A stretch of DNA of 13,679 bases from Baffinella frigidus (lineage: Eukaryota; Cryptophyceae; Cryptomonadales; Baffinellaceae), in contig MU646970.1 in assembly GCA_026770585.1 (NCBI GenBank), positions 112,252 to 125,930 of the forward strand, given 5' to 3'. Position 1 is the first letter of the stretch. Each line of letters opens with the position of its first letter. Shown here piece after piece: positions 1-7,153 of this stretch. A program made the translations under genes and the position numbers. Below the pieces are notes generated by a model. That model searched no databases. It saw only the letters and a program-made list of their open reading frames with translations, and was not told the origin of the DNA.

Positions 1-434
1 TAAACCCTAAACCCTAAACCCTAAACCCTAAACCCTAAACCCTAAACCCTAAACCCTAAACCCTAAACCCTAAACCCTAAACCCTAAACCCTAAATCCAA
101 ACCGCCTAACCCTAAACCCAAAACCCTTACTCGTGAACCGTAAACCGTAAACCGTAAACCCTAAACCATAAACCCTACACCCTTAACCCTGAAACAAAAT
201 CCCTAAACCCTAAAACCTGAACCCTGAACTAAAACCTAAACCTTAAAACCCCTAAGCCCTAAGTCCTAAGTCGTAAGCCCTAAGCCCTAAGCCCTAACCC
301 CTAACCCCTAACCCCTAAACCCTAAACCCTAAACCCTAAACCCTAAACCCCAAACCCTAAACCCAAAACCCCAAAACCCCAAAACCCTAAACCCCAAACC
401 CTAAACCCTAAACCTCAAACCCTAAACCCTAAAC
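1..434. repeat. Chromosome-terminal telomeric repeat (CCCTAAA) grading into variant repeats
   Basis: Positions 1-95 are uninterrupted CCCTAAA units (about 13.5). From 96 to 434 the period is kept but variants appear in runs: ACCGTAA around 135-158, CCCTAAG around 250-292, CCCCTAA around 292-318, and CCCAAAA around 360-385. The C-rich strand runs 5' to 3' from base 1, which is the orientation of a left chromosome end. The perfect distal block followed by a degenerate proximal block matches the known organisation of telomere plus subtelomere. The clustered variants suggest local spread of mutated units. Confidence 0.93.
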
Positions 435-524
435 ATAAAGTTCCTGGGAGCGGAGCTGTCGTCGATGGGCGTAGGTTCAGAGAACAGCCTTGCTCTGTGA
501 GCCATGAACTCGAAATAAGTCCTT
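435..524. other. Unique subtelomeric sequence, no gene seen
   Basis: This is non-repetitive sequence between the telomeric array and the first small inverted-repeat element. No open frame of note, promoter or RNA gene was recognised. Confidence 0.5.
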
Positions 525-642
525 ATTCCCTATGTGGCGAGGCGGTCAAAATCGACCGCAAGAAAATTGACCGCCAAGAGGTCCTAGGCAGGTCCCAGGG
601 CCCTACGGTAGGGCGTATGAGCCTACCCGCCACTTAAGGGAT
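525..642. mobile_element. MITE-like element, family 1 copy A (ATCCCTTAAGTGGC ends)
   Basis: The right end reads CGCCACTTAAGGGAT and the left end TTCCCTATGTGGCG, an imperfect terminal inverted repeat, with TA at the outer edges. The interior has the family core: a caagaggtcctaggcaggtcc stretch, then CCCTACGGTAGGGCGTATG. About 118 bp, non-coding. Three other copies lie at 661-762, 6436-6538 and 7455-7556. Size, inverted ends and TA flanks resemble non-autonomous Tc1/mariner-type elements; that superfamily assignment is inference. Confidence 0.65.
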
Positions 643-660
643 ATCACCAAGTATACAACG

Positions 661-762
661 TATGTTTAGTGGCCAGGGGGTCATATTTGACCCTCCACAG
701 GTCCTAGGCTCCTACGTATGCCCTACGGTAGGAGCGTATTGGCTACTGGCCACTTAAGGGAT
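661..762. mobile_element. MITE-like element, family 1 copy B
   Basis: The left end TTTAGTGGCCAG and right end CTGGCCACTTAAGGGAT are inverted repeats with small differences. The interior shares CCCTACGGTAGG and the GGTCCTAGG motif with copy A. Copies A and B are separated by only about 18 bases. That spacer, with a few flanking bases, recurs at 8803-8825. Confidence 0.6.
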
Positions 763-899
763 GCGAAGAGAATATTGCAAGCAGGGCACTGGATTACAGT
801 TTGAGATTTCACTGATACCAACACGGTCTAATCCGGGGATATGTTTAATTTACAAGAAAATGGACTCGTATTTGTTCTTAGGAGTTGGACAAAGATAAC
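763..899. other. Unique sequence, no feature recognised
   Basis: AT-moderate unique sequence 3' (on the minus strand) of the candidate coding segment ending at 900. It contains GAAAATGGAC at about 856, whose reverse complement occurs at about 949. No gene was recognised on either strand. Confidence 0.4.
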
Positions 900-1248
900 T
901 TAGCGCCCCAAGTAAAAGTAATGAGGGCCATAATCCGGTTTGATGGTGTCCATTTTCTGAAAAGAATCCTCCAACTTCATCTTGACTATCGCGTCCCTCA
1001 AGATCCCAGGACCGCGCCGTTGGGGTTTAGGGTTTAGGGTTTAGGTTTTAGGGTTTAGGGTTTAGGGTTTGGGGTTCGGGGTTTGGGGATTGGGGTTTAG
1101 GGTTTAGGGTTTAGGGTTTAGGGTTTAGAGTTTGGAGTTTAGAGTTTAGGGTATAGGGTTTAGGGTTTAGGGTTTAGGTTTTAGGTTTTCGGGTTTAGGG
1201 TTTAGGGTTTAGGCACCCACCCGCAACAGTTGCAAAGCCTTCTTTCAT
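900..1248 (-). CDS. Candidate small two-exon gene split by a telomere-like intron; unknown product
   Basis: On the minus strand an open segment from 996 to the TAA at 900-902 ends in ...KPDYGPHYFYLGR and has a mixed, ordinary protein composition (DAIVKMKLEDSFQKMD upstream). Its 5' side is a G-rich telomere-like array (1020-1212). Beyond the array an ATG at 1248 begins MKEGFATVAG. With a GT donor just below 1217 (GG|GTGCCT) and an AG acceptor just above 996 (TTGAG|GG), the two pieces join in phase to give about 42 codons. The intron would be 997-1216, almost all telomeric repeat. No family was recognised. The segments are short enough to be open by chance, and transcription is unproven. Confidence 0.25.
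1020..1212 (+). repeat. Interstitial telomere-like array, G-rich strand on plus (TTTAGGG)
   Basis: About 27 units of TTTAGGG with variants such as TTTTAGGG, TTTGGGG and TTCGGGG. The orientation is opposite to the terminal telomere and to the arrays at 3.9-6.7 kb. The array is bounded on both sides by coding-like minus-strand sequence. Confidence 0.9.
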
Positions 1249-1618
1249 GTGTCAGGAATCAGGGGGGTTCTCGAGGGTTCAGAGCACGAGGGGTTTGCTG
1301 CGAATCTACCCCTTCTTGAATTTGTCAGCAATGAAACTTGCCAAAACCCCTAAACTCTCAACCACACACCCAGACCCTAAACCCTGAACCCTGAACTCTA
1401 AATCTGAAACCCTAAACCCTTCACCACTCCTCAGAAGGTGCTGCAAAACTCTCCGAAACGCGTGATGCAGAATTTCACTAAACCCAAACTTGTTCTCTGA
1501 TTCCTCGAGAACCTCTCTGACTTTCTGTCTAGAAGGAACAGCGCCTCCGTGCGTGGCGCGCGGGAGGTGGTTCGGATTCCTGCGTTTCCTACTTGCTGTA
1601 TTTACATGCCACCCCCCC
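1249..1618. other. Low-information region with a short C-rich telomeric patch
   Basis: A CCCTAAA/CCCTGAA patch lies at about 1373-1420. A minus-strand frame (1306-1644) is open across it, but part of its translation is simply telomeric repeat read as GFRVSDLEFRVQGLG. I therefore do not call it a gene. A homopolymer of C occurs at about 1610-1618. Nothing else was recognised. Confidence 0.4.
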
Positions 1619-1690
1619 CGCTTCCTAGCCAAGGCTCCCCGCAAGGATGCGGTCCTAAGGGAAGCAGGGCCATCTTGCAGTTCCAGCGTC
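1619..1690 (-). pseudogene. Fragment resembling the 3' end of the 1863-2519 reading frame
   Basis: Read on the minus strand, this stretch gives DG...LRGALARKR, matching DGAWALRGTLARKR at the end of the frame at 1863-2519. At the DNA level 1619-1648 matches about 1884-1913 at roughly 24 of 30 positions. The two copies are separated by the 44-bp minisatellite. It may be a relic of a tandem duplication whose middle was replaced by repeat expansion. Only this tail is recognisable, so the call is tentative. Confidence 0.35.
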
Positions 1691-1697
1691 CGCCTAT

Positions 1698-1878
1698 GAT
1701 GGGAGTTGAAAGAACCTAAAGGACCTAAAGGATGGGAGTTTGATGGGAGTTGAAAGAACCTAGAGGACCTGAAGGATGGGAGTTTGATAGGAGTTGAAAG
1801 GATCTAAAGGTCCTAAAGGATGGGAGTTTGATCGGAGTTAATTTGATGGGAGTTGAAAGAACCTAAAGGACCTGAAGG
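1698..1878. repeat. 44-bp minisatellite (4 copies)
   Basis: Unit starts at 1698, 1742, 1786 and 1830 are exactly 44 bases apart. The unit is built of GATGGGAGTTGAAAG, AACCTAAAGGACC and TAAAGGATGGGAGTTT. The fourth unit is shortened and a further partial copy runs from 1845 to 1878. The stop codon of the neighbouring minus-strand frame falls inside the last partial unit. Single copies related to the AACCTAAAGGACCTAAAGG part occur in inverted orientation near 4898 and 5259. Confidence 0.88.
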
Positions 1879-2519
1879 CCTGCCCGCTTCCGGGCGAGGG
1901 TCCCCCGCAAGGCCCACGCCCCATCCCTCACATTCACGATTCTACAATCCGTGGGAAGACCAGCGCCCTCTTCCCGGCCGGAAGTTGATTTCCCTGTTCT
2001 AGCATCCTTCTGAAGATCCTTCTGAAGACCAGCGCCCGCCAGCCGGACGTACGGCGACTTGCCGTACACGCGGGGCTCACCTCGCGTCGCGTCGGGCTTT
2101 GCTGCTCCAAAGTTGACGGATTTGCACCGCAAACCCGGCATGTCACTGTGAGAGGAGTCGGTCGATGCCGCGTCGGGCTTGGCGGGCGTTGCGCTTGAAA
2201 ACCGCGGCGAGCGGTTCGTCGTGTCGTTGAGCCACTCGCACATGTTGTCCCAGTCCTCAAAGTTGGCGCGTAGCCACTCCTGGGAACAGTCCTCAGAGTC
2301 GGCGCGCAGACAGAGCTCTTGGAACAAGCCGTCGTTCTGGCATCCGTGCTCGGAGCCGGCGCCGCCGCAATGCGCGCTCGCCGCTTGTCCGAGGGCCGCC
2401 TGCGTCAGGAAAGGCAAGGCCACTCTCGGGAGCTGCATTCCTCTCGGCCAGTTACTTGTGCATGCCGGAACGTGACTCGCTGTCGACCGCCCGCTCGTGG
2501 ACGAGTCGCGCGGTTCCAT
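1863..2519 (-). CDS. Hypothetical protein, subtelomeric MQLP/WLN family member 1
   Basis: The GC-rich frame is open from 2714 to the TAG at 1863; the first ATG is at 2519, giving 218 residues. No known domain, signal peptide or membrane segment was recognised. Motifs shared in order with the frame at 8003-8668 are MQLPRVALPFL (residues 28-38), CQNDGLFQEL (60-69) and MCEWLNDTT (from 93), the last two acidic and leucine-rich. In the MQLP block several differences are synonymous (CCG/CCA, TTG/CTG, CTG/CTA), as expected for constrained coding sequence. A 12-residue tandem duplication (LRADSEDCSQEW, then LRANFEDWDNMC) is unique to this copy. The basic tail LRGTLARKR recurs at 1619-1690. The acidic short helices could be protein-interaction or activation segments; that is speculation. 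The start and any introns are uncertain. Confidence 0.45.
   Translation of the reverse strand: MEPRDSSTSGRSTASHVPACTSNWPRGMQLPRVALPFLTQAALGQAASAHCGGAGSEHGCQNDGLFQELCLRADSEDCSQEWLRANFEDWDNMCEWLNDTTNRSPRFSSATPAKPDAASTDSSHSDMPGLRCKSVNFGAAKPDATRGEPRVYGKSPYVRLAGAGLQKDLQKDARTGKSTSGREEGAGLPTDCRIVNVRDGAWALRGTLARKRAGLQVL
2251..2309 (-). repeat. In-frame 36-bp tandem duplication inside the coding frame
   Basis: CAGTCCTCAAAGTTGGCGCG at 2251 and CAGTCCTCAGAGTCGGCGCG at 2287 are 36 bases apart. On the minus strand they encode two 12-residue units (LRADSEDCSQEW and LRANFEDWDNMC). The paralogue at 8003-8668 has a single copy. Confidence 0.75.
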
Positions 2520-2659
2520 GCCGTCGGACGACGACGGGCGTGGTGAAGTGTGGGTGGTGCTGCTCAGGGAACACAGGGCGCTCGGTGCGGAGGGGGGGCG
2601 CGCTTCTTCTTCTTGTTTGTGTCGGGTGCCAACTTCCAGGCGCAAAAAATAGAGTTGTG

Positions 2660-2736
2660 TTAATGGACGTTTTGGCTTGCCATCAGTCCAATTAATGGAC
2701 GTGCCGACGTGATCTTAATGGACGTGATTAATGTAC
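2660..2736. promoter_or_regulatory. Three-fold TTAATGGACGT motif upstream of the minus-strand frame
   Basis: TTAATGGACGT occurs at 2660, 2693 and 2715, with a degraded TTAATGTAC at about 2728. The motif carries an ACGT core like that bound by plant-type bZIP factors (established knowledge). It lies just 5' of the minus-strand frame. A regulatory role is inference from position and repetition only; simple local duplication is equally possible. Confidence 0.3.
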
Positions 2737-2869
2737 CTGCCTCGACATGTCAGTAGTAAAGATTGTTTTCTTGGGAAATAAACACCTCCTCTAGAGGATT
2801 CAAAAACATTTGTGCGCAAAGTTGAATCTCGAATGTGAAACTTTCTCCGGGTGGCTTCATTTGTGTGGG

Positions 2870-3377
2870 CCGCGCCCGGGGGGGGGAATCCCTTAGAAAA
2901 CAAATGGCTCAAAGCACTCTGCATAATATGCAGAGTGTAAAGCGCATCATCACGTCCTCTCGGAGACAAGATGATGAGAACAGCCACGACATCTCACCGC
3001 TCGGAGATATAAAAGAATAGTTAAATAGTGTGCTGTTCACATCGACCTTCTCAGCTTGCATAAATGGATTTCGAATTGATGGACTGTTTACCCCACAAAA
3101 GTTAGTTGTTGCGACTCTTTTTCTATTAAAATGGACGCAAAAGTGTTTTTGTGTTTTTTTTAACGCGTCTTCTTGGTCATTGCAACGACCTTTTTTTCGA
3201 ACCCTAAAAATCATGCGCCCATATTCTCATAGACGGCTCCAACCATCAAGAGGAAACGACGCAATTCAGGACGTGAAGATCTCTAAAAGGATTGTATATC
3301 CAGCTTATAAATAGCCTGTACAAGTCCATAAAACCCTGGGCCTTTAAAAGCTTGGGGACTCCCCCCCCCGGGCGCGG
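2870..3377. mobile_element. 508-bp segment bounded by 23-bp inverted repeats
   Basis: The left arm 2870-2892 (CCGCGCCC, nine G, then AATCCC) and the right arm 3355-3377 are inverted with 22 of 23 matching positions. The interior of about 460 bp is AT-richer than the arms and has no convincing coding frame. TATA-like strings occur at about 3008 (GATATAAAAG) and 3305 (TTATAAATAG). No clear target duplication was found outside the arms. It could be a non-autonomous inverted-repeat element. Confidence 0.45.
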
Positions 3378-3400
3378 CTTGCCATTGTTGAACCCCTCAT

Positions 3401-3580
3401 TATTTTCCGATGTCTTTTACAAGTGATTTTACCGCGGCCGAATCGTCTCTTAAGGAAACGATTGACTTTTGATGGCGGGTTTCCCGTTTTTAGGGGATTT
3501 GTACGGGGAGTCGCCCGAAATCGGGGAGCTTTGCCGTACAAAAATAATAGAAAGACACATGCAAAAGACATCGGAAAATA
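3401..3580. repeat. 180-bp foldback: 18-bp perfect inverted repeats with inner palindrome
   Basis: TATTTTCCGATGTCTTTT at 3401-3418 and its exact reverse complement at 3563-3580 bracket a stretch with an inner inverted pair TTGTACGG/CCGTACAA (about 3498-3540). Single-stranded, this could form a branched hairpin. It is probably a short foldback element. The minus-strand frames across it look like translations of the repeat rather than a gene. Confidence 0.6.
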
Positions 3581-3584
3581 AAAA

Positions 3585-3624
3585 GGTTGTTTTCCGATCG
3601 AATAGAAACGATCGGAAAACAACC
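3585..3624. repeat. 16-bp perfect hairpin with 8-base loop
   Basis: GGTTGTTTTCCGATCG (3585-3600), loop AATAGAAA, then the exact complement to 3624. It shares the TTTTCCGAT string with the outer arms of the adjacent foldback at 3401-3580, so the two structures are likely related. Such palindromes are typical of element ends or recombination-prone sites. Confidence 0.8.
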
Positions 3625-3897
3625 CTTTAATATTGGTCGTCTGAAAGGACGCTGACAGCCGCTGACCTTTTGACCATTATGAAAAAAATCATTTTTTTCT
3701 CGGCGAGCGGTGGGATTTTTCGATAAACGGCATAGCAAACATATCTAAAAGATCCCCAACACCAACCGCCTAGGATCCTACATGTAGAGATTTGCATGCC
3801 ATGACACAATTCCACGCAAAAACACCATCGCGCTGTTTGGCGTCGTTGTAGATGGGAACTTTGATTTTGAGATGGGGACCTCCCTCCCAAACATACG
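3625..3897. other. Unique sequence with a small AT palindrome, no gene seen
   Basis: GAAAAAAAT-C-ATTTTTTTC forms a perfect 9-bp palindrome at 3681-3699. The remaining sequence to the start of the C-rich array shows no supported gene. Confidence 0.4.
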
Positions 3898-4897
3898 CTG
3901 AACCCTGAACCCTTAACCCTTAACCCTGAACCCTAAACCCTAAACCCTACACCAAACACCCTGCACCCTAAACCATGCAAACTACAAACTAAACCCTAAA
4001 CCATGAACCCTAAACCCTAAACCCTAACACCTGAACTCTAAACCCTACACCCTACACCCTACACCCTGAACTCTACACTATACACCGTAACCCCTATCCC
4101 CTACCTTCCTCCTACAAACTACACCCTACACCCTACACCCTACACCCTACACCCTACACCCTACACCCTACACACTGAACCTCAAACCCTTCACCCTATA
4201 CCCTAAACTCTAGACCATACAACCTACTTACGCCCTAAACCCCACACCCTAAACCTTGAATCCTAAACCCCACAACCCCAAACCGTAAAACCTCAACCCT
4301 AAACCCTAAACACTGAACCCTAAACCCTAAACTCTGAACCTCAAATCCTACACCCTTCCCCCAAACCCTGAAACCTGAACCCTGAAACCTAACCCCTGAA
4401 CCCTGCACCCTGAACCCTCAACCCTATCCCTCAACCCTAAACCCTAAACCCCAAACATTAAACCCTGACCTGTAAATCCTGAATCCCTAAACAGTAAAAC
4501 CTAAACCGTAAACCGTAAACCCTGAAACATAAAGCCCTGAAGCCTGGACTCCGAACCCTGAGCCTTAAAACCTATACCCAAACTCCTAGACCTTAAACCC
4601 TAAACCTCAAACCCTAAACCTTAAACTCAAAACCCTAAATCATGAACCCTAAACCCCAAACCCTGAATCCCTAAAAACCAAACCCCGAAACCCTAAATCC
4701 TACACCCTACATACTAAAACCTAAACCATAAACCATAAACCATAAACCCCTAACCCTCAACCCTCAACCCTCAACCCGGAACCCTAAACCCTAAACCCTA
4801 CACCCACAAAACTAAACCCCAAACCCTCAACCCTAAAACTTAAACCACTGAACGCTAAACCCTGAACCCTAACCCCTAAACCCTTCACACTACATCC
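3898..4897 (-). repeat. 1-kb degenerate telomere-like array, C-rich strand on plus
   Basis: Seven-base periodicity continues throughout, but units are mixtures of CCCTAAA, CCCTGAA, CCCTACA, CCCTCAA and CCGTAAA. Homogeneous runs of a single variant are visible: CCCTACA at about 4123-4170, CCATAAA at about 4723-4748 and CCCTCAA at about 4752-4777. Orientation matches the terminal telomere. No gene within. Confidence 0.9.
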
Positions 4898-5297
4898 TTT
4901 AGGTCCTTTAGGTTTTAATTTCTCCCAATATGGCCCAACGGCACGCCCTTCCGTAGAAAGGACTGCAGAGAAAGCATTTTTGCTTTCGGATCGCGTTTAG
5001 CTCTCCAGTGCAGAGGCTCGTGAAGAGGGGATAGTGGGTGGTTCTCTTGGGGTGTTTGAGTTAATCCAAAAGGATCGCGCTCGCACACACACCGAACCCA
5101 AGTCAGCCTTTATGAGGCTCATGGTATCCCATGGTTGAAGTATAAAAGCTCCAGCCACGGATACCCCAGAAGGTGAGAGGGATTGTGTGTGGGGGTGATG
5201 TGAAATCAGTCAGACACCAAGGATGAAAGGAGATGAATGGCATTAAATCCTTTAGGAATCCTTTAGGTCCTTTAGGTTTTGATTTCGCCCAACAACC
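4898..5297. other. Unique island between two copies of a minisatellite-like motif
   Basis: TCCTTTAGGTCCTTTAGGTT followed by a related (A/G)ATTTC(T/G)CCCAA occurs at about 4898 and again at about 5263, bracketing about 360 bp inside the C-rich array. The motif is the inverse of the core of the 44-bp minisatellite at 1698. Within the island are a hairpin GAAAGCA-TTTT-TGCTTTC (4970-4987) and a TATA-like TATAAAAG at about 5141. No convincing coding frame was found. The island may be an insertion flanked by short direct repeats. Confidence 0.45.
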
Positions 5298-5905
5298 TCA
5301 ACCCTTCACCCGAAAACCCCAATCCCCAACTCCCAAATCCTTTACCCTTTACCCTACACCCTACACCAGGCACCGTAACCCCATCACCCTGAACCCTGAA
5401 CCCCACACCCTACACCCTAAACCATGTACCCTACACCCTACACTCTAAACCCCAAACCCTCAACCCTACACCCTACACCCTACGCCCTGAACACTGAACA
5501 TCAAACCCTTAACCCTAAACCCCACACCCTGCACCCTACACACTAAAACTCCAACTCTACACTCTCAACACCTAAACCCTAAACCCTTAACCCTTAACCC
5601 TACACCCTAAACCCTAAACCCTAAACCCTAAAATCTAAACCCTAAACCCTAAACCCTAAACCTTAAACCCTAAACAATGAACGGTAAACCGTTAACCGTA
5701 AACCCTACACCTTACACCCTACAAACTGTACCCTACACCCTGTACCCTACACCCTACACCCTGAACCAGACATCTTACACCCTAAACCCTAAACCCTAAG
5801 CCCCAAAACCTAAATCCTAAAACCTTAAATCTAAATCCTAAATACTAAACCCTAAACCCCACACCCTACACCCTACACACTGAACCCTACACTCTTTCTT
5901 ACAAC
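5298..5905 (-). repeat. 0.6-kb degenerate telomere-like array, C-rich strand on plus
   Basis: This continues the CCCTAAA-type array with many CCCTACA and CCGTAAA variants. It contains a purer CCCTAAA run at about 5600-5665. It ends where the element with TACAGGGGTACCTC ends begins. Confidence 0.9.
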
Positions 5906-5933
5906 CTACAGGGGTACCTCGCTTATAAGGAAC

Positions 5934-6410
5934 TGGAAATCTGAAAACGCCCGCCGTCCGTTCCTTAATTATTAAGGAACTCCGTGGAAACGCCCGCCCC
6001 CCGTTCCTTAATTATTAAGGAACTCACGAAAAACGCCCGCCCTCCGTTTCTTAATTATTAAGGAACTCACGAAAAACGCTCGCCTTGTTTCTTAATCCTC
6101 TTTTTTTCTTTATCCTCTCCACCTCGCGTTCGACACTGCGCCGCCCCCTCAAACGCCGCCCCCTCAAACTCAGATCACTCCTCGTCCTCACCACTGCATG
6201 CATGACTCGGGCCCTGCGGCGATGCTACAGGTGTACACTGTAGAGGTTTTTTTTTTCGTGATTCGTGAGAAAACGCCCGCCTTCCGTTCCTTGTTTATTA
6301 AGAAACTCCGTTGAAACGCCCGCCCTCTGTTCCTTAATTATTAAAGAACTCAGTGAGAACGCCCGCCCTCCGTTCCTTATTTATTAAGGAACCCAGACAC
6401 CAAAAACGCC
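5934..6410. repeat. 43-bp palindromic tandem repeat in two blocks
   Basis: Each unit holds a 10-1-10 palindrome, GTTCCTTAAT-T-ATTAAGGAAC or near variants, followed by about 22 bases ending ACGCCCGCCCTCC. Palindromes start at 5960, 6003, 6046 in block one and 6286, 6329, 6372 in block two, exactly 43 apart within blocks. The blocks are separated by a GC-rich spacer (about 6090-6270) with no repeat. The first partial unit merges with the element's left end. Repeated palindromes inside an inverted-repeat element could act as binding sites or simply reflect slippage. Confidence 0.85.
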
Positions 6411-6435
6411 ATGTTCCTTATGTGGACTGTTCCTT

Positions 6436-6538
6436 ATCCCTTAAGTGCCCAGGCCGTCAAATTTGATGGCCAAGAGGTCCTAGGTAGGTCCTAGGACCCT
6501 ACCGTAGGGCGTATGTGCCTACTGGGCACTTAAGGGAT
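6436..6538. mobile_element. MITE-like element, family 1 copy C, nested in the larger element
   Basis: This is the best-preserved copy: 16-bp perfect terminal inverted repeats ATCCCTTAAGTGCCCA and TGGGCACTTAAGGGAT, with TA on both outer edges (6435-6436 and 6538-6539). The interior has CCAAGAGGTCCTAGG and CCCTACCGTAGGGCGTATG. It lies inside the right terminal repeat of the 5907-6556 element: GTTCCTTA precedes it and GAGGTACCCCTG follows a few bases after it. Confidence 0.8.
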
Positions 6539-6556
6539 AGTTGAGGTACCCCTGTA

Positions 6557-6727
6557 CACCCTACACCCTACTCCTTACACCTACACCCTACTCCCTAAAC
6601 CCTGAACCCTCAACCCTCAACCCTAAACCTTGAAACCTGAACCCTAAGACCTGAACCCACAACCCTGAACCCACAACCCTAAACCCTACCCTAAACCCTA
6701 AACTCTAAACCCTAAACCCTAAACCCT
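6557..6727 (-). repeat. Degenerate telomere-like array, C-rich strand on plus
   Basis: CCCTACA, CCCTGAA, CCCTCAA and CCCTAAA units continue directly after the element end. This suggests the array was continuous before the 650-bp insertion. Confidence 0.88.
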
Positions 6728-6779
6728 GGCGCGTTCCCCTCCGGCACCTCACGAAGGCAAGATTGAGCGTCGTGTGCAC

Positions 6780-7008
6780 TGCGAGAGAGAGGGAAGGAGG
6801 GAGGGAGAGAGAGAGCGCGAGCGAGCGCGTGAGAGAGAGAGAGAGAGAGAGTGGGAGGGAGGGAGCGAGAGAGAGCGAGAGAGAGAGCGAGAGGGAGCGA
6901 GCGAGCGAGAGAGAGAGAGAGACAGAGGAAGGGAGGGAGAGAGGGAGTAGAGAGGGAGAGAGGGAGAGAGAGAGAGGGGGGGGGAGAGAGGGAGGGAGAG
7001 AGGGAGTG
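6780..7008. repeat. GA-rich microsatellite tract
   Basis: About 230 bases of nearly pure purine on the plus strand, mainly GAGA with GGGA and GCGA variants. Long frames on both strands here are low-complexity products (Ser/Leu or Arg/Glu runs) and are not genes. Confidence 0.92.
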
Positions 7009-7153
7009 GATTGATGGGCCTATTCTCAAGTTGGGTTGATGGACCTATTCTCCAGCGGTCTCTCTGGGTTTGTGGACACGTATGTCAACTTTGGAGCGAA
7101 AAAGAACCGTACACACCAAAACGGTGTGACCGAATCAGACTGTGACATTGCAA
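7009..7153. other. Unique spacer with first copy of a GTCAACTTTGG direct repeat
   Basis: GTCAACTTTGGAGCGAAAAA begins at 7084, and a close copy (GTCAACTTTGGGGCGGAAAA) begins at 7689. The pair brackets the cluster of small elements. No gene was recognised. Confidence 0.5.

Larger units (their letters stand above)
5907..6556. mobile_element. 650-bp element with CAGGGGTACCTC terminal inverted repeats and TA flanks
   Basis: TACAGGGGTACCTC at 5907-5920 and its exact reverse complement at 6543-6556 bound the segment. The outermost TA on each side fits a TA target-site duplication. Telomere-like arrays abut both ends (CCCTACA before, CACCCTACACCC after), so it was inserted into such an array. The left terminal repeat continues as GCTTATAAGGAAC and the right as its inverse, broken by a family 1 element at 6436-6538. 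The interior consists of 43-bp palindromic units and a GC-rich spacer. No transposase frame is present, so it is non-autonomous. Shorter relatives with the same ends lie at 7154-7277 and 7333-7453. Confidence 0.75.

Noticed and set aside
2715-3314. Open frames of 61-101 codons on both strands
   Set aside because: They cross the inverted-repeat element and its homopolymer runs. Composition is unremarkable, no register is conserved with another copy, and none has a recognised domain.
3344-3890. Minus-strand frames of 82-92 codons
   Set aside because: They lie across the foldback structures, so the translation mirrors the palindromes. There is no independent evidence of coding.
5934-6410. CRISPR-like array (regular 43-bp repeats)
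   Set aside because: Repeat and intervening sequence are both conserved from unit to unit, so there are no unique spacers. The context is a eukaryotic subtelomere, and it is a palindromic tandem repeat.
6712-7039. Three overlapping open frames on both strands
   Set aside because: They are translations of the GA-rich tract (Ser/Leu/Pro or Arg/Glu runs) with no other content.
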